A stretch of 64,000 nt of DNA from Malania oleifera (taxonomy: Eukaryota; Streptophyta; Magnoliopsida; Santalales; Ximeniaceae). The stretch's first letter is position 1. The number at the start of each line of letters is the position of its first letter. Made by a program: the position numbers and the translations under genes. Below the pieces are notes generated by a model. The model saw only the letters and a program-made list of their open reading frames with translations. It had not been told where the DNA came from and did not search any database. This document shows, piece by piece, positions 47,656-60,411 of the stretch. The DNA lies in NCBI RefSeq assembly GCF_029873635.1, contig NC_080418.1:15957388-16021387 (forward strand). Reading direction: 5' to 3'.

Positions 47656-48699
47656 AAATCACAAAACCACTGTCCCCAAATGGGATGGTTAAAACTGGAG
47701 CAGTGACTAGTCGGTGTTTCAACTCTTGAAAACTCTGCTTACACTCATTGGTCCAATCAAATCTCACATCCTTCCTCGTCAATCATGTCAAAGGGCTAGA
47801 TAATCTAGAGAATCCTTCACGCAGCCAATCCTAGGAAACTCTGAACATCATGCATGCTCTTCGGTTTCACCCAGTCAACCACAACTTCTATCTTACCTGG
47901 ATTAATTGAAATACCACCTCCCGACACGACTTGGCCAAGAAATGCGACCACCTTCAACCAGAACTCACATTTTTTCAACTTGGCATACAATTTCTTTTCT
48001 CGTAGTACCTACAGCACCAACCCAGATGGTTTTCATGCTCTTTCGGACTTCTAGAGTATACTAGAATATCGTCAATGAATACCACTAGAAATTGATCTAG
48101 CTACTCATGGAAAACCCTGTTCATTAGGTCCATAAATACCACCAGAGCGTTAGTCAACCCAAATGGCATGACCAGAAACTCGTAGTGACCATATCAAGTT
48201 CAGAAAGCAGTCTTCGCAACATTCTCAGTCTTAACTTTCACCTAATGATACCTTGACCGTAGATCGATCTTCGAAAAGACCCGTGTTCCCTATAAATGAT
48301 CAATTAGATCATCTATACGAGGCAACGAGTATTGGTTTTTCATTATTACCTTGCTGATCTCACGGTAATCAATGCACATTCTCATTGACTCATCCTTCTT
48401 CTTCACGAACAATATTGGAGCTCCCCAGGGCGAAACACTAGGTCTGATAAAGCCCTAATCCCTAGTTCCTGTAACTACTCCTTCAACTATTTAAGTTGAG
48501 CTGGAGCCATCTGATATGGAGCTTTAGAAATCGATGTCTTGCCTGGTAACAATTCAATAGCAAACTTCACCTCAAGATCAGGAGGTAAACCGAGTAAGTC
48601 TTCTGAGAATACATCTAAAAATTCATTAACCATTCAGATATCTTCGAGCCTCATATCATCCTGAGGTGGTTCACACAAGCTAGGTACCCCTAACAACCG
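47656..48699 (-). mobile_element. Ty3/gypsy reverse transcriptase and RNase H N-terminal part (fossil)
   Basis: The minus strand encodes RNase H start (47782-47656: FDWTNECKQSFQELKHRL, LTIPFGDSGFVIYS) and, to its right, RT blocks around 48420-48080 (CIDYRE-type, IDLRSRYHQ-type, MPFGLTNA-type). The order is consistent with protease to the right and RNase H/integrase to the left. It is broken in several places. Confidence 0.85.
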
Positions 48700-49244
48700 T
48701 CCAAGAGTAACCTTCTCGCCTACATAGCCGACAAAATTTGTGGCGTCGAATGCACACACCATCCTACAAACTCATATTCCATTTCTCTAGGAGGTCTAAA
48801 CACCACCAATTTCCTACGACAGTCAATCACCGCTAAACTGGAGGATAACCAATTCATCCCCAGTATAACATCAAACCCATATATGTCGAATACTACTAGA
48901 TTCATCGATAATGACCTTCCCTGAATTATCACTGGGCAATCTTCTAACATTTTCCTACAAATCATCACACTCCTAGACGGTGTAGCCACAGACAACCCCT
49001 CATCCATCACTTTGGTTTCAACCCCACACAGTTTCACAAAATTTGCAGATATAGAAGAGTGAGTTGCTTCTAAATCAAATAATACAACAACTTTATTTGA
49101 AAGCAGTAACATGGTACTTGTTACCACATTGCCAGCGTGTTTTGAATCCGTTGAAGTAAGCGAGTATACCCTCGCCTGACCTATGTTTCCCCGAGGCACT
49201 TGGTTCTTTCCCTGATTCTGAATCGGTGTAGACGTACCAGTCAT
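48700..49244 (-). mobile_element. Ty3/gypsy protease (fossil)
   Basis: The minus-strand frame 49244-48720 has the aspartic-protease core (VVVLFDLEATHSSIS at the active-site loop, FDVILGMNWLSS downstream) and a RVYSLTSTDS-like lead-in. This corresponds to the domain at 3611-4198. The active-site loop is not the canonical D-S/T-G in this copy. Confidence 0.85.
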
Positions 49245-50180
49245 TTGTGTACGACAGTCTCAAGCTTTATGGCCCGTTTCGCCACAATTGTAACAGTTAC
49301 TCCTAAATAGCTGGCATTCACCATCATGCTATTTGTAGCACCTGGCACAACGCTCGTGAGAGGGTCCCCCTATAGACCCCGTGATTTCGTACTCTGACGA
49401 TTACTCGAACCGTAGTTCCTCTTCTTCCACCACCCCTGACGGGAACCAGTCTAAGAACCAAAAGGTACTGGCCTCTTCTTCTGATCATGTGCCACCTCAT
49501 CCTCCTAGAGACCAGCCTCAACTATAGCGGCTTTATCCACTAGAACAGAAAACTCCTGAATCTGCAGCATTCCTACCAGACTACATATGTCCTTCCTCAG
49601 ACCCTTCTCAAACCTTCGAGCCTTTTCTCATTCGTTCGAGATCATACACTACGTAAAGCGAGACAGCTTGATGTATCTAACTGCGTAACTCTGCACTATC
49701 AAGGTCCCCTGAGTCAAACTCAATAATTCATATGCCTTTGTGTCATGGATGGAAGCTAGGAAGTATCTCTCAAAGAACACCTCCTTAAAACGGCCTCACG
49801 TCATCCTTGATGAATCAGTTTTCTGCTCCTCAAACAGACTCACTACCATCCACCATCTCTCAACTTCTCCTACTAGCTAAAACATAGCATAGAGAACTTT
49901 CTTCTCATCGGTGCAGTGCAGAAATTTCAGTATCTTTTCTGTCTTTTGCACCTAGTTCTTCGCCACAATCAGGTCAGACCCTCCAGTAAACGTCGGAGGA
50001 TGCATACGGGTGAACTTCTCAATGGTGCAACCCGCTGCCGTAGGTGGATGCTCTCGTACCCTAACACTTCGCCCGATCTCTCGGATAATATGCCTGGTCA
50101 AACCCCAAGGCACTAAAGGTGACCCTTCATTCGTAGTCTCGTCCGAGCTACTATCCCAGTTTCTATCCTTGGGCTCCATT
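49245..50180 (-). mobile_element. Ty3/gypsy gag (fossil)
   Basis: Begins at the minus-strand ATG near 50180 (MEPKDRNWDSSSDETTNEG) and runs through a capsid region (PPTFTGGSD, RMRWHMI, LRFEKGL-like segments) to a CCHC-type nucleocapsid region near 49330-49250. It is broken in several places. Confidence 0.8.
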
Positions 50181-50491
50181 TTAAAAATAGTATAGAAATA
50201 GATTAGTATTCCTCTATCATAGCACAATTAACAAAATCATTGCAGGATAATCATGTTAACTTCTAGACTCTCAGGTCTAGGTCTGCCCGACCACACCGAC
50301 ATGAAACCATCAATGGTTTGCTGTGATTTTACTAAAATCGTCATTCTAGGAAAAACACTGAACACCGCCAACGAATCCCTATCTGGCTACAAGACAACCA
50401 TCGACCTACTCTACCCATTCCCTACATCCTATACTTCGGCATGTTCACAAAATCATGCCTAACCAAGTCTACAAGACCTAACAACCTGGTT

Positions 50492-50504
50492 GGCTTTGAT
50501 ACCA
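50492..50504 (-). promoter_or_regulatory. Primer binding site of gypsy element I (tRNA-Met type)
   Basis: The minus-strand reading TGGTATCAAAGCC directly precedes the LTR start TGTCACTCCCC at 50508, fixing the orientation of element I. Confidence 0.85.
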
Positions 50505-50507
50505 AGT

Positions 50508-53500
50508 TGTCACTCCCCAAACCTGGAAATGGGACCTAGGGTGTGATTTAGTAACCTAACCTGTCCTTGTATCATACAACATCCGTGATACTACACAATA
50601 TAATGGGTCCGACCCCGTAGGGTTCACGTATACACCCTATCCATCATCATATACACAATATATACGTAGTGAAAAAATTCAACATACTACATTCATAAAA
50701 CCATACTAGAGTCTATACAACATCAGGATCCAGTCCCATAATAAAAACATAATCCTCGGGTATCTACATAACCCAAAACGACAACCCGATCATAGTACAA
50801 TACTTACATAAGTACTAGACAACTAACCAACAACCACACTCCCGAAAGGCTAGGACGCTAGTGTTGCCTACTCGAGAACCTGAAAAATATTTGTATGATA
50901 GGGATGAGACACCTCTTAGTAAGGGAGAAATAGGTTGTATTTGTGTGTGGCACATGAGTGTTATTTCAACAGTAAAACATAATCATTTCATAATTTTAGT
51001 ATTTTCATAATACAGTTCCAGTATATCTCACCAAAACACCTCGATCTAGTGTCGTCACACTCTTTAGCCGAAGTCGGCCACACGACACGATGCCCTCGAT
51101 AACCTGGCGTAGCCTAAGCCCCACAACGTTCAATTGGTGCAAACATGGTACAAACTCATACCCTTCGGTGACCAACCAAAATCATAGGTGGTATTTCACA
51201 CCCTTGGCCTCAAGCCAAATATTTGAGCCTACGGTAGTTAACCGATTCAGCCGCCTACAGTATTGAAATTAGGAATAGCTTCCCAAGAGGGGGGGTGAAT
51301 TGGCTTTTAAAACTTTCTTTTTAGTTTTTTTTTTAAGTCCTTGACTTCTTTTAATATTTAACCAATTCTTTGACTTGTTTATCTATTTTTTCAATCAAAC
51401 AACAACTTGGTTTCTCTCAAACAATAAACAAGACAACTAATAAAACATTTAATCTTCAACCACACAAATAATTAAACTAGTCAAGCCTATCAACCACAAT
51501 ACTCAAACCAACAACCAATTTGATTGCCAAATATAAATTCACTTTAGCACTATTAGATTGATAAAATCATTCAAGATGTAGCACTTTCTGAAATATAAAC
51601 ATAGTTCACTCAATCTCAAGTTTTATACCATACAATCATAATATATTAATGGTATATGTAACTTTCAACTTTTGTATTGTGTTCAACCCTGTAGTAAATG
51701 CGAGTTTGAACAAAGCCTTGTATATATGAAAATGCTTCTTCAATGTGATGTTCAATATAAGATCCAATTGCTCTTTCCAAACTTCAGAATTCAAATAAAC
51801 TCTTAAGTTAGTTTATCTTTGGGATGTTTAGTCAAGTAACGTACTCCCGTATAGTTTCCACAAAGAATGGTTCAACCAACGTACTCCCCTTCGGTTTCCA
51901 CAACCTAAATCAAAATCAAACTTTAAGGTTTACTTAATTTCTAAATATACGTAGTTTATATTATTTTCAAATTTAAACCATCCACGCAATTTAAATATGT
52001 ACTGAAAATAAAGAATAGGGAAAGAGAGAGTGAGACGAAAATTTTTACGAGGTTCGGCTTATACCCAGCCTACGTCCTCACCTTTGGTAAACCACCAAAG
52101 GATTCACTAAACATGTTCCATTGACAGGTGGAACAAAACCTTTACAAGCAATACCCCATGCTCAAACACTCCTTCACTAGGCTAGAACCCGCCTCTCTAA
52201 ACGATGTCCCCTCGTTCGGTCACTCCTTTAGGCTAGAGTCCGCCTCTCTAAGCAATATCCCCTTGCTTAGCCATCGACCCAAACAATACTTGGAATGTCA
52301 AAGAACTACAAGAAACAAGATATAGTATGCGTACAAATATACTCTCACAAAGAGCAAGTTAGTACAAGTTCAACACTATATACTTCAATGTAAAATATCA
52401 ATATGAAATAGAATGAAGTTTAAGTGTAGAATTCACCAATATCCTTCTTAGATGAGGATTAGCAGTAGGAATTCAGAGAAGAAAGGATTAGCACTTCAGA
52501 ATATCTTATCAAAAGAGATTTGCAATGAGTGAGCAAGAGAGCTTTGGAAGAACAAGAGTGCTTTCAGCTTCTAAAACATATTTTTTAATTTATTATTATG
52601 TTTTGATTTGCAAAACCATGTATTTATAGGCTTTCAAACTTGTTTCCTTGTTGCTAAAGTTTTATTTGATAATTTCCCAAGTTTTTAGAAAGTTTGGAGC
52701 ACAAACAATATAAGTTTGAATTTAAAACCTTTTAAAAAATATGCCTGTTAACAGTATTCAGATGACTGAACTTTAGGGTTCAGTCGTCTGAGGAGGTTCT
52801 GCCTCCTTAGAAAATTCAGCAAAAAATCTTCAGATGACTGAACTTAATCTTCTATCATCTGAAGTTATTCTTCATACATCTGAAGTTACACTTCGGTCAT
52901 CTGAAGTGGCTCTATCTGCTGTTCAGTCGGCTGAAGTTCCTCCCGTGAACAGTGTTCAGTTGGCTGACAACTGTGACCCCATTTCAGTATTTTGCTCATA
53001 ACATTTTCTGTATAACTCCAAATTAGGCGTTCTTAGTGTCAAAAGAAATCTAAGAGAAAATCCTACAACTTTCATGTTGAACACTTCTTAAAATAAAGAG
53101 GTTTTGATAGTGAAAAATTCACCTCAATGCAGATATATAAAAACTGACAGCATTTGGAAAAACCTCCTTTTAGTGCTTTTCATTCTAAAAATAATATTAA
53201 CCTTTTTGAAATATATTTTGACCTTATAAAAATATTTTCCAATTATTTTAAAAGGTATCTAGTTCCAAGAAGTTAACTTAAGAGCTTCATAATATTTCAA
53301 TCGATATTTAAACATTAAAGTACTTACATAAAGACTTCTAAGACTCTTCTCATTCTAGGTTCTTGAGTCTTCATACTTTTTCCTTAGATTGAGTCCATCT
53401 TTTCTTCAAGGTTTCATATTCTTTGAGCTTTCTCACTTTGCCTTTCTTTGGCTTTTTTGACTTTAATATTCCTTGCCTTTCAACAACTCATTCATGTCCT

Positions 53501-54934
53501 TATATTCTTCAAGATTTAATATATCATCTTTAAATCCATACATGCTTTGACTCTTTTAAGCTTCATTTGATCCTTGTGAGCATTTTGACCTTACTTTCTC
53601 ATATATGAGCCCTAAAATAACATTACTCACACAAATACGTTAAATTCCACTTGTTTGTTAGCATCAAAACAAGAAAACAAGATTTTAAGCCTTGTAAGGC
53701 CAATGGGTATTATCCCAGCACACCTCATATTTCAGCCTTCGGTTGTTAACCGGCACGCTTCAATTGTCCTAGGCCTTCGGTTTTATCGTGACTCAGCATT
53801 TTCACAAAACCTGGAACAATTTGGAACTCATGTTCCTATATCTCATTTCAATTACACATAGCCCACGGTAATTAACCGACACGCTTTTCTACAAAATACA
53901 TCATTCACAGCCTACGGTAGTTAACCGACACACTTTTTCACAAAACATATCATTCAATATATATCAACTCATTCCACACTTATTTGGGTAAACAAACAAT
54001 CTCATATATGATATTTCGAAAATACAATTTAAAATAATCAAAGGTATGATCATCTCTATAATATAGTTTAACCAAATATATAGTTTTCTAACAAAAACGG
54101 AGATGATATTCGAAATCCTCAATTTTCCCAAAAACTGTAAACTAGAAAATTTCGTAATTTCACCCGATAGATTTTCCCAAATAAGTAATCAAAACATAAG
54201 CATAATCATAAATCATAGTTTTACCGATTCAAATTAAAAAAATAACTGATATAAATAGAAACCCTTTACCTTTCCTTGAAAATCGAAACATGAATTATAC
54301 GGCTCCTAGACAGTGAACCAAGTTCCCAAAACTTAAAAATCGAAGAACATAACTTTAGTATAATCCTACCTACTTCAAATCTATCGAACCAAAAATGAAA
54401 TCATACCCTTACCTCGATTTTGGAACAAAACTCAAAAATCCCCGAAATGAAATTTTGATCCGCTATAACTGTAGAAATTCCTCCCCTGATTCACATAGTA
54501 ACGTCGAATCGTCGATTCAGGTAACAAATATCCTGAATCTTAGAGAGAGAGTTGGTTTGAGTTCTAGAGAGAGAGAGAGAGAGAGAGCGAGAGCGAGAGT
54601 TTTGGTTTCTTCTCCATTAAGCAAGTGATTTAGATATTTATAAATTTTTTACCCGGCCAGCCTCGTCGAAGAGATGGCATCCTCGTCGATGAGCATAAGA
54701 AGGGAGTTCGTCGACGATGGAGTTGCCTTATCGACGAGCCTGAGATTTCAGAATTCCCAAAATATCTCAGCATCCTCTCGTCAACGAACCTCTAAATTTT
54801 GTCGCCGAGCTAGAGAGGGGACTTCGTCGACGATAAAAGGAGCCTCGTCGACAATTCTTGTTGATTTTCCCTTTTTAAATTCCTTCCCTTTTTCTTATTT
54901 ATTTAATTCAAAATTCTCGGGTCAGGTTCTTACA
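50508..54934 (-). mobile_element. 5' LTR of gypsy element I, interrupted
   Basis: An LTR from TGTCACTCCCC to GGTTCTTACA. Without the inserted 51264-53705 segment it is about 2.0 kb. It contains a tandem array with CCTACGGTAGTTAACCGAC cores (51230-51262 and 53735-53940), (GA)n (about 54568-54590), TATAAATA on the minus strand near 54633, and a GTCGAC array (54660-54860). It belongs to the gag-pol remnant 42841-50180. Confidence 0.82.
51264..53705. mobile_element. Ty1/copia SIRE/Maximus-like solo LTR (2.4 kb)
   Basis: It begins TGAAATTAGGAATAGCTTCC then CAAGAGGGGGGGTGAATTGG, the usual opening of SIRE-like LTRs, and contains the block ACGAGGTTCGGCTTATACCC / CCTACGTCCTCACC. It ends in TTAGCATCAAAACAAG and CCTTGTAAGGCCAA. 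Flanks AGTAT and GGTAT agree at four of five bases, a possible target duplication. Repeated CAGATGACTGAACTT / CAGTCGTCTGA motifs (52750-52960) occupy the place held by GTCGAC repeats in related LTRs. An internal 55-bp duplication lies at about 52160-52270. No coding region. Confidence 0.65.
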
Positions 54935-56050
54935 AGTCAGCTTTTACAGAATTACGATTATATATAGTTTTTACAGAATCATGAAACACATATTATACAG
55001 TTTTATTTACAGAATTATGATATTCAGTTTCACAGTACCATGATATTCAGATTTCAAAACCATAACATACATATATTACAGTTATTACATATCAATTTAT
55101 TACAGCGTTATGGTTAACACCGTTTATTACAGAATCATGGTAAAAAAGTAAAATATATATATAACAAGATTATATAGTATCAGACCCAGATGGGCTAGAT
55201 CAAATTACAGAGCACGGTACTATAGCTATTACAGTTCAGAGTGCATCCACACATCTTAGATAGAATGTGGATTTTTTGAGTAGTCAATTATGCCTTGTGA
55301 GAGACGAAGACTCCCTGGTAGTCCAGGTTGAGGCAGCCAATCTGGCAACAGAGGTTTTCAGTTGACTTATCCTGATAGGCTAGCTAGTGTTAAGTCTAGC
55401 CCACAGACCGCACAACCCTGTCATGAGGGATTAAATCATGACATACAATTTACAAAAAATAGAAAGTATATATATAGTAGCTAAAAGTATGATTAAGCAA
55501 AAAGTTAATAAATACATATACTTTAAGTGATGTAACTATAAGTTATGATGTATTTTATCTTTATATGTTATCTCAGTTTCAGCCTGATTAATAAATATAT
55601 TGCTCACTTAGACTCATTTGTCACACACTGGTAATAATATATTTCGTCTTACTGAGAGTTGTCTCATCCCAGTATTTATAAACATTTTAGGTGATCCAAT
55701 TAAATGAGCAGATCAGGCTCGGAGATAGAGGAGACCTTTGTATCGCCCTATCTGTGGGGTAAGTAATTTTGGGAGATGTATTTTTTAGTAGTTCCTAGGG
55801 GGTGTAGTGGATGTTTTTGGAGAGATGTGTATGTATGTTTGGAAACTACTGAGACTCTGGTATTATAATTATGGTGATATAATTTATGTTTTCCATTGCA
55901 TAGGTGTTTTGTTTTTATGAACAGGAATTCTTGGTGTCCATCTTAGGACTGAGACATTATAGTAGATTTTATAAGAGATATCAGAGTAATATAATTTTAC
56001 AGTCTATATATATATATATATATAATGGTATGAATTTTTGGGTCGTTACA
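54935..56050 (+). mobile_element. Ty3/gypsy LTR piece (copy J), plus orientation
   Basis: A truncated LTR, the plus-oriented counterpart of part of solo LTR D: repeated TTACAGAATTATGATATTCAG-type units (54935-55150), the GAGCACGGTACTATAGC block, the CCGCACAACCCTGTCATGAGG block, TTACTGAGAGTTGTCTCATCC, and a terminus GGGTCGTTACA at 56050. Its start is missing where LTR I ends. Confidence 0.7.
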
Positions 56051-56329
56051 GTACTGATCCCTCAACCCCCAAGCCGAAACCACAACTAAATTCTTGTTTC
56101 ATCTCTGTATTTCCTTCTTTTGGGTTCAAGTTGACTCGATTGAGTCAACCCACCTGGTTTACTTTGGATTGGCTTAATGGAGTAACCCACTAAGTCTGGG
56201 TTTGCACGGTTGTGGGTTTTGGGTTAGGCACAACTTAGGTTGGTTGGGGATTTGGGCTTGGCCCTTGCATGGGCTACTTGTCTTTTGGGCTCAACTTGTG
56301 TGCGGGCTATTTGATCTTGGTATTGGGCT

Positions 56330-56560
56330 TATTTTCAAAAAAACTTGGGCTCTGGGTCTATTTTTAAGAAAACGGGCTGCAAGTTTTGAGGAATTTGGAC
56401 CGAGGTTTCAAAACTTAGGCTTTGGGTCTGGTTTTAAGAGAATGGGTTGTAGGTTTTGAGGAATTTGGGCTGGGGTTTCAAAACTTGGGCTTTGGGTATG
56501 GTTTTAAGAAAATGGGCTCCAAGTTTTGGGGAATTTAGGTCGGGGCTGGTTGTTTGAAAA
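56330..56560 (+). repeat. 70-bp minisatellite
   Basis: About three clear units plus degenerate flanks, each with AACTTGGGCTTTGGGTCTGG, TTTTAAGAAAATGGGCT and TTTTGAGGAATTTGGGC. The pattern is strand-biased G/T-rich. Confidence 0.85.
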
Positions 56561-56825
56561 AATGGGTTGCATGTTTTTTATTTTTTATTTTTTTAAGTTA
56601 ATTTGGGTTGGGACCGTTTGTCTTTTAAAAAAATGGGCTATAATTTTTTTTTCCAAAAAATTGGGCCAGGGCTGGTTTATTTAAAAAAATATAGTGGGGA
56701 TTAAAAAAACATTAGGCTTTGGGCTGTCTTTTTATGAATTGGGCTTCGGGTTTTCTGGGCTATGACCGAACATGGGCCCTTAGGCTTGTCAGGGCCGTGA
56801 GGGTGGGGGTTGGTTTGGGACACAT

Positions 56826-56857
56826 GTTTGGGTTTGGGTTTGGGTTTGGGTTTGGGT
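56826..56857 (+). repeat. (TTTGGG)n hexamer array
   Basis: Five perfect TTTGGG units. This is not the plant telomere repeat TTTAGGG. Confidence 0.95.
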
Positions 56858-58046
56858 CAGGGGTCTGGTTCGGGTATGGACAAACCTGCATGCAATATAT
56901 GTTCATATCAATAATGAAGATTAAAATTAATACTAAGACCAACCTCTATCTTGAAACTCCTCCAACTTTAGAATGATTTCTGATGCCCTGTTGCTTGTGG
57001 TCTTTGTTTTGCACTGGTGAATGACTCTAGTTGCTATTTGTTGGTTATACCCAATTGCTCTTTAGAATGCCTTCTGATTGCCGTGCTGCATTATGAGTTT
57101 CTCACTGCAATATTCACAATGAGTTTTACACTCACACACTGTTTCTCAACTCTTTTTTTTCTCTCTTTCCCGAGTATTGTCGGATTTGAAAATTGGTGTG
57201 TTTTCTTATGCGAGTTCCCCTCCTTTTATAGGGTTGGGGCTTCAGACTGCATGGGAAATAGGTTGATCCCGTCGATCTTTCAATTAATTCAAAGAATTTT
57301 TCGGATATCAATCTTTAGAATTATCTCCAAATTTGTTCACAGAATCAAGGTATCATTCTCGCATAAAGTGGATACTACAAACTTTCCTAATTTTTGCAGA
57401 TTTTTCATTAATTTTCTTGGTTTATTGAAATTTCCTTTCTATTGCCTAGATTTCTTTCTAAATTGGTGGACGTGTACCTTTGGAGATGCTGTGGAATATC
57501 CTAGAGCACAAGGGTGTCGCTCGGCCCCTCTAATTTTTTTTTTTTTTTGCAATGTATTTTCTGCACGACGTATGTATTTGAATCTATACTCCCGTATGCA
57601 TCCCTTATGTATATGTTCCTATATGTACACCCTAGCATAATAAAAAAATTCTGATTCTTTCTTTTCATGGCCATGTGGGACCCACTTGCCACCAAGGGTA
57701 GTTGACAATGATTACAATTTTTTAAAATAAAAGGGACTCAATTAGAACATGACTTTATTATAACGCAACAAGAACCTTAGTCTTAGACAAGACTAAAAAG
57801 GCTTAACTTAAAAATGCTCAATAATATGGACTCGATTTTAAAGTAATTGGGACTTAATTCCAAACTAATGAGGACTCGATTCATAAGAAATCAATAAAAA
57901 AGACTCAATAACGGGAATTCAATAAAGGACCCTCAAATTTTCGGAATACCTAATTGACCGCTCCTTATGCAAGTTACCACATTGTTATGAAGGGCCGACC
58001 ACATTAAGAGGATAAGAGAGGCCCGGTTAAGAATGGGGTATCTACA

Positions 58047-58975
58047 ACATGAAATTTGTGTCTTATATCATTGAACAACTTGGAGTTCGATTCTCTTTAA
58101 AGGACATAGGCTAGCTTCATTTTTCTTGGGAATGAAAGTCATTTTTACTAAATTTGGTCTCTTGCTCTCACAACAAAAATATATTCGAGACCTCCTATCT
58201 AAAACCAACACGACTGGTGCTAAACAAGTTTCTACTCCACTATCCACAAACACAACTTTAAAGTTGGTTGATGGGACAAAATCTTTTGATAGTACCGAGT
58301 TTTAAAGTGTTATTTGAGGTCTCCAATATTTGTTTCTTACCCGTCTGAATATTTATTTTTTAGTAAATAATCTCTCACAGTTTGTGCACAAACCCACAGT
58401 AACTAATTGGGTAGCTGCAAAGAGACTCTTTTGCTACTTGAAGCAAATAATCTTTCATGGCATCCACATTTTAAAAAAATTCCAATTTTGATCTCACAAC
58501 ATATTTGAATGCTGATTGGGTGGGCAATCTTGATGGTCGTGCATCCACCTCCGCATATATAAGCTTTCTTGAATCAAATCCCATATTTTGAAGTTCAAAA
58601 AAACAAAGAGTTGTAGCAAGATCGTCGATCGAAGCTGATTATATAGCTTTTGCAAATGAAGCTTCAAAAATTGTGTGGCTACTATCACTATTCAAAGAAC
58701 TCGATTTACCAATGAAAGCTTCACCGAAACTGTTATGTAATAATTTGGGTGCAACTCACGTCAATTTTAATCCAGTGCAGCATTCTTAGATGAAGCATAT
58801 CTAGATTGATCTACATTTTGTTCGTGATATGGCTCAACGTGGCATTCTCAATGTTCATCACATTAACACTCAAGATTAGCTCACATATTTACTAACAAAG
58901 CCCTTGTCACGACAACGCGGAGATTCTCTCAAAAACAAGATTGGCTTGGCCGATGGCAACTCCATCTTGCGGGGG
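58047..58975 (+). mobile_element. Ty1/copia RT and RNase H remnant (fossil)
   Basis: The plus strand encodes the C-terminal RT part (FFLGMKVIFTKFGLLLSQQKY, TGAKQVSTPL) and RNase H (SSIEADYIAFA, IVWLLSLFKEL), ending in a HLTKPLS-like motif. A polypurine tract CTTGCGGGGG at 58966-58975 matches the LRGG(C/R)-type end of copia elements. The 5' half of the element is absent, and the coding part is broken in many places. Confidence 0.85.
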
Positions 58976-59400
58976 CGCATAAAGTAGGACTCCTCAAATT
59001 AAGCACAAGATCATACAACCTGATTATTAGACTGAAAATCTGGTTACAATATCAAGAAACTTTTTGTAACAGTTAGGCAAATCAAGAGTTAAATTTTTGT
59101 AATAGTTAGGAAAATCACGAGTTAAAGTTTTGTAGCAATTAAGCTTATTTTTAACTTTCATTTTTAGAATAGATTTTGTATACTTATATATATTTCTATA
59201 CAAACATTTATAATGTGTGTAAAATATTTTTTCACGAGAATAATAAGAAATCTATTGTCAATTTTTTCAAACTTCATCACGCCCATTGAGTCATGATCCA
59301 TTTTACCATTTATACCTAGATGAGTCTTTCGAACTTCCTTAGGTAACAATAAATCGGGGGAGGATATGACTAATCCCACAATTTCCATCTAATTAATAAA
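58976..59400 (+). mobile_element. Probable 3' LTR of the copia remnant
   Basis: Directly follows the polypurine tract. Contains repeated TTTTTGTAACAGTTAGG / TTTTTGTAATAGTTAGG units (59060-59145) and a TATATATATTTC tract. The right end is not defined. Confidence 0.45.
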
Positions 59401-59700
59401 GTATTGCTTTTTATGTGAAATCAAATCCAAAATCCTCTATTCTTAGGAAATCTTGTAGTCTATTTATGTTCACCTAGCTAACAATAAATCTATTAAAATA
59501 TAAAAACATTAAAAAATTTTAATTTTATACAATTTTTGTTTTAATTTTATGGTGAATCATTCTTGATATTTATAATCTTATTTATGCAGTTGCACTCCCA
59601 CTAAAAAAATAAAATTCAGTTGAAAAAGTTTATACACGGTCCACATCCATATATGGATCCATTTTCATTTTTTAAAGGCCCAAAGGCCGAAATGTCCGTG
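59401..59700. other. AT-rich spacer upstream of histone H4
   Basis: I saw no gene or repeat terminus in this stretch. Base composition becomes markedly more GC-rich from about 59690, where the H4 promoter begins. Confidence 0.5.
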
Positions 59701-59705
59701 CCACG

Positions 59706-59713
59706 CACGTGGC
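59706..59713 (+). promoter_or_regulatory. G-box-like CACGTGGC in H4 promoter
   Basis: CACGTGGC within GCCACGCACGTGGCAGG, about 300 bp before the H4 TATA box. A core bZIP/bHLH-type site by sequence only. Confidence 0.4.
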
Positions 59714-59927
59714 AGGAGGCCAGTACATGACAGGCGAAAACACACGCGGCAGGCTCCTATTGGGCTGGCAATTTTCCCTCGATATTGTTTTGGCAGTCAA
59801 TTTGAAACTAGGCTACCCGGGCTTTCGAGCGCCCGTCAGAAGAACAGTGTTCGCACCGCAATCCATAGACCGATATCTACCGTCGATTCCTACAAATCAA
59901 CGATCCCGATATGTTTTATCCACTCGA

Positions 59928-59935
59928 CACGGATC
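59928..59935 (+). promoter_or_regulatory. Histone octamer-like element in H4 promoter
   Basis: CACGGATC differs at one base from the plant histone octamer CGCGGATC and lies about 70 bp upstream of the TATA box, the usual zone for such elements. Nearby CCGTCCGATT (59948-59957) may also be regulatory. Motif match only. Confidence 0.35.
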
Positions 59936-59958
59936 GACAGCCTTAACCGTCCGATTAA

Positions 59959-60411
<453 letters not shown>

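Larger units (their letters stand above)
56051..58046 (+). mobile_element. LTR-like repeat region with minisatellite, tentative
   Basis: The region contains a 70-bp minisatellite (56330-56560), a (TTTGGG)n tract (56826-56857), a TATA-like CCTTTTATAGGG (about 57223) and a terminus-like ATGGGGTATCTACA at 58046. The organisation suggests an LTR in plus orientation. The start is not identified, and no coding domain is present despite a long open frame at 57017-57640. Confidence 0.4.

Noticed and set aside
56826-56857. TTTGGG array as interstitial telomere
   Set aside because: The plant telomere repeat is TTTAGGG; none occurs here in array.
56202-56976. Gly/Trp/Phe-rich open frames
   Set aside because: They follow the 70-bp minisatellite and TTTGGG array.
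57017-57640. 207-residue open frame, the longest on the plus strand
   Set aside because: No domain recognised, Phe/Cys-rich composition, overlaps a TATA-like site and LTR-like sequence; most likely chance.
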